A stretch of 64,000 bases of DNA. Origin: Pseudobutyrivibrio ruminis HUN009 (GTDB lineage: Bacteria > Bacillota > Clostridia > Lachnospirales > Lachnospiraceae). The notes beneath the pieces were generated by a model. The model searched no databases and had not been told where the DNA came from. It worked only from the letters and a program-made list of their open reading frames with translations. The stretch is from positions 27,501 to 91,500 of the forward strand of contig NZ_JNLH01000001.1 in the NCBI RefSeq assembly GCF_000703005.1, read 5' to 3'. Shown here piece by piece: positions 54,069 to 62,293 of this stretch (position 1 is the first letter of the stretch; each line of letters begins with the position of its first letter). Position numbers and translations under genes: made by a program.

Positions 54069-57000
54069 TCCACTGATTTAATATTAACCACTAATCTGCC
54101 ACCATCCCAGGCATCGTTGCCTTCTGGATCTATGGCAAATAGTATTACATCGCCTTTCTTTACATCTATTGTTTTATCAAATGTAGCTTCTCTTTCTGAA
54201 TCAAAGTTTCCAGCTGTTTGATTTTCAAAGTATATCTCCTGTCCGTTTACTCTGATTCTCATGCAGGTTCCTGTAGCATTTTCATCTTCACTATTTGCAA
54301 ACTTCACATAGCTTCCTGAAATATTGATTGTTCCATCTTGTGCTACTACCCATTTGTAAGCTGCATTTCTGCCATTTCCTGGCTCTACAAAATCCGATTT
54401 AAGCTCTGGCTTACCATCGTTAAAGTATCTGTTTGCTCCTGAATCATAGCTTAACTCGCTGAAGTTAGCTCCATCCCAGTCGCACATTCCGTAGTACCAT
54501 CCATCCGAACCCTGCTCTCCAAATGCAGATGCTAGGCTAGTATTATTTGTTCTGCCATCTGTTGCTGGATCATCTGAAGGTTCTGGGTCTGTATTTTCAC
54601 CAGGATTTTCTGGCTCAGCAGGATCATCTGGAGTGTCCGGAGTCTCTGGTTCATCATCATTTCCTGTTCCATCAGAAATCGTAATTTCAAGACGTCCACC
54701 ATCGTAGCTGTCATTGCCCTCAGGGTTTACCGCAAATACGATTTCATCTCCCTCATGAACAACATATTCTTCATTGATATCCCTAGTTACTTCACTTGAG
54801 AAATTGCCTTGAACACCAATAAACTTCTTTTCCTCTCCATTGATAAAGATTCTGATAACTACGCCATCTGCTGCAGGATCATTGCTACTAACAAACTTAG
54901 TATATTTTCCTGTTACCTTAATCTTTCCTGTTTCACCTGCAACCCATTTGTATGCAGCATTCTTACCATTTCCTGGTTCAACAAAATCTGCCTTAAGCTC
55001 TGGCTTACCATTGTTGTAATATCTGTTGTTCTCTGCGTCCATTTCAAGCAATTCAAAGTTCTTGCCATCCCAGTCACACATTCCATAATACCATCCATCT
55101 GAGCCCTGCTCGCCAAATGCATTCTTAAGATTTGTATTATTTGTTCTGCCAGTTGACTCTGAATTTGCTTCGTATATACTTACCGAAAGCTTTCCAGCAT
55201 CATATGCATTATTTCCCTTTGCTGAGATTACAAATGATACTTTATCGCCTCTATGAATATCCTGCTTTGTGAACATGAAATCGATTTTGTTATCATTTCC
55301 ATCACCTGCAAATACTGCAACATCCTGCTCAGTTAAAAGCTTATCATTTATGTAAATTTGAATCTTTGTACCATCTGGATAGCTTGGATTTGAATCATTC
55401 TGACCAAACTTTACGTAATCACCTAAAATATCAATTTTACCATCTGAATAAGCTACCCACTGATAAATAGCTGCTCCATTTTTACCTGGATGTACATAAT
55501 CCTTCTTTATTTCAAGACCTTCATTTTTACCTGAAAGATAAGCAGTTTTATCATCATTCATGTAATGAAGAACCTTTGCATCTTTCAGAGATGTTCCGTC
55601 TAAGAACCACCATCCATCCGTACCTTGCTCAATAGAGTCAATAGCACCAAGAACAGTATTGTTTGTTCTCTCTTTATTACCAACACCAACCTTTGTTGCA
55701 TTGGCGTCTTCAATATCAATTTCAAGGCGACCGCCATCCCATGCATTATTCTTATTGCAACCAATGTCAAAAGTGATGACTTCTCCAGCTTTTACACTTA
55801 ACTTTGAAATATTGATATCAATCTTGTTGCTTCGGTCCTCTCCTCGTGGACAAGAACATGTTTCATCAAAAATATCTTTGCCATTCCTATAGATGGTGAC
55901 GGTTGTTCCATCTGGCCAGGTTGCATTAGGGTCCTCGTGACCAAACTTCACATAGGCTCCAGTTATATCAATTTCACCATCCACAGCAACAACCCACTTG
56001 TACATTGCATGGGCATTGAGTCGAGGCTGAACGAAGTCCTTTTTAACCTCTAAACCTTTAAGCTTTCTAGAAGTGTAGCCAGTGCCATCATCTGTCTTCT
56101 GACGAAGAACCTCAGCCTTATCTATGCTCTTGCCTTCCCAGTAATACCAACCATTGTTGCCCTGCTCACCAAAATCTAAAGCAAGATTAGCATAGTTGCT
56201 ACCACTGTTATTTACCATATCAACAGTTTTTAAATCTGCATCTTCAATTACAAATGTGAAATTACCACCGTCGTAGGCTGTATTTTCCTTGCCATCTACC
56301 ATAAGTGTCAGGCAATCTCCTGCTTTTACATTTACCCCTTCAACTGACAAATCCTTTGTAACTTCTCTGTCTGTAAGAGGTTCGAAATCCTGCTTTTTAA
56401 GAATTTCATTGTTCTTCTTTAAATATACCGTTACACCATCTGGCCAATCAGGATTTGCATCCTCATTTTTTAGCTTTGTATAAGTCAATGAAATATCTAC
56501 GGGACCAGTCTGAGCTGCAACCCATTTTACATTTGCCGATCTGCCTTTATTGGCTGGCATGATGTAATCTCTCTTTATTTCAATTCCGTCGTTAGTTGTG
56601 TACTTATCATTCTCTTTGTAAGTTTCAACATTTACTGCAAAATCAGGATCAAGATAATATCCTGACTGGAATACCCAGCCATTACTTCCCTGCTTTCCGA
56701 AGTCTTCCTGCATTGAAGCGTTATTTGTTCTAGAACCGCCTGTAGAAGTAACATCCTTATGAGTCTTACCTGTAAGAGGTGATAATCCCTTTATTGAAAA
56801 CTCATAGCTTCCTCCATCATAGGCGTTGTTATCCTTACCGTTTACAACCATTGTGATGAAGTCATCTTTTTTAACAGACACTTTTTCTACGTTCAATGAC
56901 TTTGTAATCTCTTTTTTAGTGTCAGCTTCAAACTCTTCCTGAACTAAAACTTCATCATTGTGATAGATTGTTACTCTAGTACCATCAGGCCAGCTTGGAT

Positions 57001-58573
57001 TCTTATCTTCGTTTTTGAACTTTGTATAAGCTGCATCGATTTTGATATCACCAGTCTGGGCAACCTTCCACTTAATTACTGCAGATTTGCCCTTTCCTGT
57101 GTTTACAAAATCACGCTTGATTTCCAAATAGCTGCTATCAAAATATCTGTCTTCTTCAGTTTCGAAGTTTTGCATGTTATATGAACCAGTTGGCTCATCA
57201 CCAAATCCATCCTGATAGAACCATCCGTTTTTGCCCTGCTCGCCGAAATCATATTTTACATCTGCAAAGTTCTGTCTTGTCTCCGATTCATCTATCTGAA
57301 CATCTGCTTCTGTAGTTGCTCCTGTTCTATCAATGATGTTGATATCGAAGCATCCACCGTCATATGATGAGTTGATTCCTGCATCAACCACAAAATATAG
57401 CTTATCTTCTGTTGTTACCTCTAAGTCCTGCTCTCTGAAGGAAATAGCATTTTCTCCCTTTGCTGGAGCAGCTACCTTCTTGTTGAATAGTTTTTCACCC
57501 TTCTTGTAAACAGATACAACTACACCATCAGGCCATGTTGGATCACCATCGTTTTGCTCAAACTTGGTGTACTTTCCTCTAACCTCAATCTTGCCATCTA
57601 CAGCTGGCTGCCAGCAAAGCATAGCCTCGTCATTTATAGCTGGATGGATGAAATACTGGCTAATTGTAAGATTTGGAGATGTAACATTCATGTATGCTCC
57701 ATCTTTTTCTGTGGAAACAAGCTTGGCATCCTTTACACTTTTGCCGTAAAGATACGTCCAACCATTATTTCCCTGCTTCCCAAAATCCTCCTGAGAATTT
57801 GCATTATTATTCTCTCTTGTGGTATCTACTGAAGCAGTTGGCCCTTTAGAGTTTACATCGTTGATAGCAACATAAAGTGAACCACCATCAAATGCATTGT
57901 TCATATTTGGGTCAACGATAAAGTATAGGCTCTCCAATTCTTCCACAGATAAATCCTTGATTGTTTCCTCTACAACCTCTTCCTTATCTGTGCTTACATC
58001 TACTTCGTATCTGCCAATTGCTTCATCGCCCTTGTACACATAAAGCGTGACACCATCTGGATAAGAAGGATTTTTGTCCTTGTTAGCATTCTTTACGTAA
58101 GTCAGCTGTACATTTACCTTACCGGTATCTGCCGCTCTCCACTCAAGAATTGGTGCTATTCCTTCTGCAGTGTGGATGAAGTTTGATTTGATTTCCATAC
58201 CTGTTTTTCCAAGCTGAAAATACTTTTCTCCATCATAAGACTCAAGTCTTCTAGACTTTACAGGGTCCAAAGCTGAACCGTATCTATAAAACCAGCCGTT
58301 GTTTCCCTGCTCACCAAAGTCTGCCACATTAAAGGCATTATTTGTTCTACCTGGATCATCCACAAACTCAGGCTCTACATATTCGTCTGAAAAGAATGAA
58401 TCTGGCCAACCGCCTCCTAAAGCTATCACTTCATCCTTAATTTCCATAGGATGATTTGTCATAACCACCGCAGTGACCGCTATAGCTGCCGTGGCCCCAG
58501 ATGCAATCAGCGCCGTTTTCACCTTGTGAGCCAAGATAGCCTGAAGCACCTTGCTAAAACCCTTTTTTAACAT
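54065..58573 (-). CDS. Eight-module surface protein of the fructan locus, candidate polysaccharide-binding array
   Basis: The 1502-residue protein has a short basic N-terminus, one hydrophobic segment at about 20-39 (membrane anchor or uncleaved signal), then eight tandem modules of about 165-180 residues. Each has an F/IGxQGxxGWxY-type opening at about residues 86, 264, 443, 625, 801, 981, 1153 and 1351. Each then has a W-containing strand with AxxGxIxIxGxYxKF and ends with N-x-x-DGG. Modules 1-6 have a PxxPDG loop that modules 7-8 lack. A Pro/Glu/Asp linker lies at about 1305-1338. There is no catalytic domain, LPXTG, SLH or dockerin. Each module is predicted beta-rich. It follows the GH32 lipoprotein by 10 bases, so it probably captures fructan at the cell surface (inference). 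Confidence 0.75.
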   Translation of the reverse strand: MLKKGFSKVLQAILAHKVKTALIASGATAAIAVTAVVMTNHPMEIKDEVIALGGGWPDSFFSDEYVEPEFVDDPGRTNNAFNVADFGEQGNNGWFYRYGSALDPVKSRRLESYDGEKYFQLGKTGMEIKSNFIHTAEGIAPILEWRAADTGKVNVQLTYVKNANKDKNPSYPDGVTLYVYKGDEAIGRYEVDVSTDKEEVVEETIKDLSVEELESLYFIVDPNMNNAFDGGSLYVAINDVNSKGPTASVDTTRENNNANSQEDFGKQGNNGWTYLYGKSVKDAKLVSTEKDGAYMNVTSPNLTISQYFIHPAINDEAMLCWQPAVDGKIEVRGKYTKFEQNDGDPTWPDGVVVSVYKKGEKLFNKKVAAPAKGENAISFREQDLEVTTEDKLYFVVDAGINSSYDGGCFDINIIDRTGATTEADVQIDESETRQNFADVKYDFGEQGKNGWFYQDGFGDEPTGSYNMQNFETEEDRYFDSSYLEIKRDFVNTGKGKSAVIKWKVAQTGDIKIDAAYTKFKNEDKNPSWPDGTRVTIYHNDEVLVQEEFEADTKKEITKSLNVEKVSVKKDDFITMVVNGKDNNAYDGGSYEFSIKGLSPLTGKTHKDVTSTGGSRTNNASMQEDFGKQGSNGWVFQSGYYLDPDFAVNVETYKENDKYTTNDGIEIKRDYIMPANKGRSANVKWVAAQTGPVDISLTYTKLKNEDANPDWPDGVTVYLKKNNEILKKQDFEPLTDREVTKDLSVEGVNVKAGDCLTLMVDGKENTAYDGGNFTFVIEDADLKTVDMVNNSGSNYANLALDFGEQGNNGWYYWEGKSIDKAEVLRQKTDDGTGYTSRKLKGLEVKKDFVQPRLNAHAMYKWVVAVDGEIDITGAYVKFGHEDPNATWPDGTTVTIYRNGKDIFDETCSCPRGEDRSNKIDINISKLSVKAGEVITFDIGCNKNNAWDGGRLEIDIEDANATKVGVGNKERTNNTVLGAIDSIEQGTDGWWFLDGTSLKDAKVLHYMNDDKTAYLSGKNEGLEIKKDYVHPGKNGAAIYQWVAYSDGKIDILGDYVKFGQNDSNPSYPDGTKIQIYINDKLLTEQDVAVFAGDGNDNKIDFMFTKQDIHRGDKVSFVISAKGNNAYDAGKLSVSIYEANSESTGRTNNTNLKNAFGEQGSDGWYYGMCDWDGKNFELLEMDAENNRYYNNGKPELKADFVEPGNGKNAAYKWVAGETGKIKVTGKYTKFVSSNDPAADGVVIRIFINGEEKKFIGVQGNFSSEVTRDINEEYVVHEGDEIVFAVNPEGNDSYDGGRLEITISDGTGNDDEPETPDTPDDPAEPENPGENTDPEPSDDPATDGRTNNTSLASAFGEQGSDGWYYGMCDWDGANFSELSYDSGANRYFNDGKPELKSDFVEPGNGRNAAYKWVVAQDGTINISGSYVKFANSEDENATGTCMRIRVNGQEIYFENQTAGNFDSEREATFDKTIDVKKGDVILFAIDPEGNDAWDGGRLVVNIKSVD

Positions 58574-58583
58574 TATTCTCCTC

Positions 58584-60080
58584 CTACTTACTAATGCTCA
58601 TATTTTCGAATACCACATTGGAATTTACTGAGAAAATTCCCCATTCCATTCCCTGTGATAAATACATGCGAGTTGTAAAGGCAAGCTCATCATTTACATA
58701 CATGCAAACAACTCCATCAGAGATCACCATTGATATGTGCAGCTCTTTCTCCTTTGACAAATCAAAATCAACATAGGATTGAGCGCTTATTTCCATTATG
58801 TTGCTGCCGTTGTAAAACTCGATTCTATTATTTGCCCCGTTGAAAATGATATTCAGATTGCCTACATTTTCAGTGTTTGTATTAAAGCAAAAGCCAAACA
58901 TACCATCAGCGTCAAAATCCTTGATATCTGCCTTTAACAGGTAGCTTCCCATCAGATTCTTAAAGCCAACCATTTCGTATTTGTCGCCGCTAAAGGCATA
59001 GGTTGTATCGTCTGCTTTCACTGTCTCTGTCATTTTCAGTGGTTCCAAATCAAGTTCGTGTATCAGCTTCTTATTAATCTCTGGGTTCAATACTGGTGAT
59101 AATGTTCCATCAGCATTTTGATTTAAGAAATGAGTGACCATATTTCCACCCCAGTCATACTCTCCAGTATCCTGGTGTTCCTTCTTTGTTCCATTCCAGC
59201 CAACTACATAAAGATTCTCACCATCTGTCTCTAATCTTCCTGCGTAGAAACCATTGCAATCAAATGTATCTCTTTCAGGCTTTTCAAATGGTCCATCCAA
59301 TGAATCTGCTACACGATAGTGAACAACTCTGTTTGGCCACTGATCAGAAAATGCTAAATAGTATTTTCCTTTATATTGAAGAAGAGATGGACACTCCATA
59401 TTTGAATCGGTTCCCAAGTCATTCTCAAAAAAGACTCCCCCGTCAGTCCATTTACTCAAATCTTGGGATGTGTATTTTACGATAACTCCCTTATTATCAA
59501 AACGGGTGGTTACAAGCATCTCATAGCATTTGTCATCAGCCGAATAATAAACATATGGATCTCTGAAATCGTCTGTAGAGTACTTGCCCGCACCTGTAAA
59601 TGTATCTGATGGAATCTTTTCCCAGTTTTCCAAATCCGAACTTGTTGCATGCATCACAGCTTCCTTGGGTTCATATGTGTCATTATGGCCTGTGTAAAAG
59701 GCATGATAGATTCCTTTGTCATCCTTGATTACGCTTCCTGTACCAAGTGCAATATCCTGACTTTCGACAGTATCTCCATAATTAATCACCACACCCTTGT
59801 CATCATACTCTGTAAAATTGCTGGTCTGAATCAAAGCCCATGGATGATAACCCTGTTTTCCATTTCGTTGATCAGCCAAATAGAAAACATTATATTTTCC
59901 ATCATCATAAAAAGGCATTGTATCTCCAATAAATCCTTCTACCGAAGCTGGAAACAACTCATAATTATCATATTCTTCTCCCAGGTACTTCTCTTCCTCT
60001 GCCTCTACTGTTTGATTGCCACATCCTACCATGTTTAAACCCATGATACCGGCCAAAATCACTACCGCTGCTTTTCTCAT
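58584..60080 (-). CDS. Secreted lipoprotein GH32 fructan hydrolase
   Basis: The 498-residue protein has a signal with lipobox MVGC (Cys20), so it is lipid-anchored outside. The GH32 propeller has the nucleophile candidate Asp53 in GDTMPFYDDGKY (in place of WMNDPNG), Asp174 in DFRDPYVYY and acid/base candidate Glu229 in NMECPSLL. The C-terminal 140 residues are the GH32 beta-sandwich. The atypical nucleophile motif puts it in a divergent GH32 subgroup; whether it is endo- or exo-acting on levan or inulin cannot be told. It is co-transcribed with the eight-module protein. Confidence 0.87.
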   Translation of the reverse strand: MRKAAVVILAGIMGLNMVGCGNQTVEAEEEKYLGEEYDNYELFPASVEGFIGDTMPFYDDGKYNVFYLADQRNGKQGYHPWALIQTSNFTEYDDKGVVINYGDTVESQDIALGTGSVIKDDKGIYHAFYTGHNDTYEPKEAVMHATSSDLENWEKIPSDTFTGAGKYSTDDFRDPYVYYSADDKCYEMLVTTRFDNKGVIVKYTSQDLSKWTDGGVFFENDLGTDSNMECPSLLQYKGKYYLAFSDQWPNRVVHYRVADSLDGPFEKPERDTFDCNGFYAGRLETDGENLYVVGWNGTKKEHQDTGEYDWGGNMVTHFLNQNADGTLSPVLNPEINKKLIHELDLEPLKMTETVKADDTTYAFSGDKYEMVGFKNLMGSYLLKADIKDFDADGMFGFCFNTNTENVGNLNIIFNGANNRIEFYNGSNIMEISAQSYVDFDLSKEKELHISMVISDGVVCMYVNDELAFTTRMYLSQGMEWGIFSVNSNVVFENMSISK

Positions 60081-60094
60081 ATTACCTCCCTAAG

Positions 60095-60106
60095 GTGCAT
60101 TTGCAC
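60095..60106. promoter_or_regulatory. Operator-like palindrome GTGCAAATGCAC
   Basis: A 12-bp palindrome GTGCA-TT-TGCAC lies just upstream of the ribosome site of the GH32 lipoprotein gene. It matches the core of the site in the ABC operon leader at 51523-51540, so one LacI-type repressor could bind both. Confidence 0.7.
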
Positions 60107-60114
60107 TATATCTT

Positions 60115-60141
60115 GCACCATAAATTTTACATTCATGGTGC
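60115..60141. promoter_or_regulatory. Inverted repeat spanning the -10 of the GH32 lipoprotein promoter
   Basis: GCACCAT (60115-60121) and ATGGTGC (60135-60141) flank the -10 box. Further related half-sites occur at about 60180-60206 (GTGCAAATG, ATGCACCAT). Such clustering suggests several repressor sites between the divergent genes. Confidence 0.6.
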
Positions 60142-60152
60142 ATATAAATCAA
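60124..60152 (-). promoter_or_regulatory. Predicted promoter of the GH32 lipoprotein/eight-module operon
   Basis: TTGATT (60152-60147), 17-bp spacer, TAAAAT (60129-60124), with operator-like repeats over and downstream of it. Confidence 0.65.
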
Positions 60153-60251
60153 TGATACTTTGCAAAAGTAATATATTTTTGTGCAAATGTAATCAAATGC
60201 ACCATTCATTTTGTTGGAAATTACATACTAGACTATTTCAAAATGTTACAA

Positions 60252-60280
60252 TTGACACATTTATCACCTTCAAGTATGAT
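60252..60280 (+). promoter_or_regulatory. Predicted promoter of the second LacI gene
   Basis: TTGACA (60252-60257), 17-bp spacer, TATGAT (60275-60280), 30 bases before ATG 60310. Confidence 0.75.
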
Positions 60281-60309
60281 TGATATTAGATTAAATTTAG
60301 GAGACTATT

Positions 60310-61365
60310 ATGAGTAAAAGGGTTACTTTACAAGAAATTGCAGACGCTCTTGGATTGTCACGAAACACTGTTTCAAGAGCCCTTAATAATACAGGAAATG
60401 TTTCAGAAGAAACAAGAAATCAGATATGCCAAACTGCCATTTCAATGGGATATAAGCAATTTAGTATGCCTGATTCAAGAGCAATGTACAATGGTACAGT
60501 GAGTGCAAATGTACCTGCTTCAGATGGAAAAACTGAAATTGCACTATTTACACATTCCTTCCCTGGCTACTCTCACTCTGGAACCAAGCTTTTAGAAGCA
60601 TTCCAGCACAAAATCGATAGCCTTGGTTACAAATTAACCATCAACATTATCAGAGATTATGAAATAGACAATCTATGTTTTCCTAGCAATCTTAACATTG
60701 ATAATATTGCCGGCATTCTATGTATAGAGCTTTTTTCCGAAAAGTACAGCGAGTTCTTGTGTAAACAAAACATACCTCTTCTATTCATAGATAGCCCTAT
60801 ATCCCATCGCTGCGATATCAATGCCGACGTCTTGTATATGGAAAATCTATCAAGCTCTTATCACATGCTTGATACTCTGATAAAAAAAGACTGCAAGAAT
60901 ATCTCTTTCGTAGGTGATCGTTTCCACTGCCAATCATTCTTTGAGAGATGGCAAGCATACGTGTCTGTTCTTGCAGATAGAGGAATTAATATAGATACAG
61001 CAAACTGCATATTAGAGGATGACAGTTGTCCATATTCAGATGTTTTATGGCTTAGCGAAAAAATAAAAGCCCTTAAAACCATGCCAGATTTGTTTTTCTG
61101 TGCAAACGACTTCTTGGCAATGTCGGTTTTAAAGGCTCTTAGATTATTAGGCAAGGATGCTCCTGCAGATGTAAAGGTGTGTGGCTTTGATGATGCCCCT
61201 GAGGCAGCCCTTTTAGAGCCAAGCCTCACAACCGTTAAAATCCATAGCAGTTCTATGGGTTACACAGCTGCAGAAATTCTTCTTTCTAGAATTGCAAATC
61301 CTCTTATGCCATATAAGAAAACATACATCGAAACTGATGTTATATACAGGGATTCCACTAAATAA
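60310..61365 (+). CDS. LacI-family transcriptional regulator (fructan locus, copy 2)
   Basis: This 351-residue protein has the N-terminal HTH (VTLQEIADALGLSRNTVSRALNNTG) and a sugar-sensing domain with VCGFDDAPEAALLEPSLTT near the C-terminus. It is closely similar to copy 1 at 51758, so the two arose by duplication. TAGGAGA precedes the start. It is divergent from the GH32 lipoprotein/eight-module operon and likely controls it. The terminator stem includes its stop codon. Confidence 0.93.
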   Translation: MSKRVTLQEIADALGLSRNTVSRALNNTGNVSEETRNQICQTAISMGYKQFSMPDSRAMYNGTVSANVPASDGKTEIALFTHSFPGYSHSGTKLLEAFQHKIDSLGYKLTINIIRDYEIDNLCFPSNLNIDNIAGILCIELFSEKYSEFLCKQNIPLLFIDSPISHRCDINADVLYMENLSSSYHMLDTLIKKDCKNISFVGDRFHCQSFFERWQAYVSVLADRGINIDTANCILEDDSCPYSDVLWLSEKIKALKTMPDLFFCANDFLAMSVLKALRLLGKDAPADVKVCGFDDAPEAALLEPSLTTVKIHSSSMGYTAAEILLSRIANPLMPYKKTYIETDVIYRDSTK

Positions 61366-61384
61366 GTGGAATCCTTTATTTTAT
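61350..61384 (+). terminator. Rho-independent terminator of the second LacI gene
   Basis: A GGATTCCACT / AGTGGAATCC stem with an AAATA loop is followed by TTTATTTTATATATTTTTT. It overlaps the 3' end of the convergent esterase gene. Confidence 0.85.
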
Positions 61385-62272
61385 ATATTTTTTGAAGAAA
61401 GCAGCCTCATCCTGGTTGATTTGTTTTGCCTCTTCAAGATTCATATTTACATGGCACACATGTCCCATGTATTCCTGACCTTCCTCTCCATACAGCTTCC
61501 ATTCTGTATCAATTCCCTTGTCCTTAAGAAAATTGTACATAGGCTCTGCATTAGCTTTCAGGAAATCATAGTAGGATGTCATAACATATGCTGGTGGAAA
61601 GTTTTCAGTAATCTGACCTAACACATCAAGCTGTTTCTTTACTTCATCATCGTCTCTGCCAACGTACATGTTGTACAGGTCCTGAGTAAATTTTTCATTT
61701 CCCTTTCCACCTGCTTCAAGGCCAAATTTGTACATGCCACAATTGAGTGCAATGGCCTTTACATTTATTTCCTGTGGTGTGCTAAAAGGAAATAGCTTTT
61801 CATACTCTGGATTTGTAAAGATAGCTGCATATTGGCTACACATCTGCGCTCCAGCAGAATCGCCCACTAAGAATACATTGTTAATATCAATATTGTACTG
61901 AGTGGCATTTTTCACAATCCACTGCATTACCTGATTGATTTCATTAAGCTGAGATGGAAACTTAGCTTTTGGTGCCAAATGGTAGTTGAAATTAACAACT
62001 GTGAACCCAAGGCCTGCAAGATATACACAATAGTGTTTGTAAATCTCCTTTGTGCCGTAGATATATCCACCACCATGGATGCTAACAATTGTAGGTTGAG
62101 TTTCATTTGTGCCCTTCTTGAAATAAACATCTAAAAGATTATATTTATCATTGTTTCCAAGGTAGTTGATGTTTGTTTCAAGTTGAATATCATCTGGTAT
62201 TGTCAATGTAGAATCCCTCTTTTTGTCCCCCTTTGCTGCCATATACTTAAACATGAAAGTTTGAAATGACAT
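61376..62272 (-). CDS. Alpha/beta-hydrolase, acetyl-esterase-like
   Basis: The 298-residue cytosolic serine hydrolase has the oxyanion-hole motif SIHGGGYIYG (about 86-95) and the nucleophile elbow VGDSAGAQM (catalytic Ser about residue 161). This is the HSL/Aes-type fold that hydrolyses short-chain esters. Acid and His residues are expected near the C-terminus (GHVCHVN). It might deacetylate plant oligosaccharides, but its position after clpB gives no direct support. The RBS AGGAGG lies 8 bases upstream. It is 21 bases after the clpB stop. Confidence 0.85.
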   Translation of the reverse strand: MSFQTFMFKYMAAKGDKKRDSTLTIPDDIQLETNINYLGNNDKYNLLDVYFKKGTNETQPTIVSIHGGGYIYGTKEIYKHYCVYLAGLGFTVVNFNYHLAPKAKFPSQLNEINQVMQWIVKNATQYNIDINNVFLVGDSAGAQMCSQYAAIFTNPEYEKLFPFSTPQEINVKAIALNCGMYKFGLEAGGKGNEKFTQDLYNMYVGRDDDEVKKQLDVLGQITENFPPAYVMTSYYDFLKANAEPMYNFLKDKGIDTEWKLYGEEGQEYMGHVCHVNMNLEEAKQINQDEAAFFKKYIK

Positions 62273-62293
62273 AATGCATTATCCTCCTGTGTC

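Noticed and set aside
54065..58573. Tandem repeats as a CRISPR array or recent satellite
   Set aside because: The repeats are protein modules of 165-180 residues, divergent at DNA level and in one open frame, with no short direct repeats and spacers.
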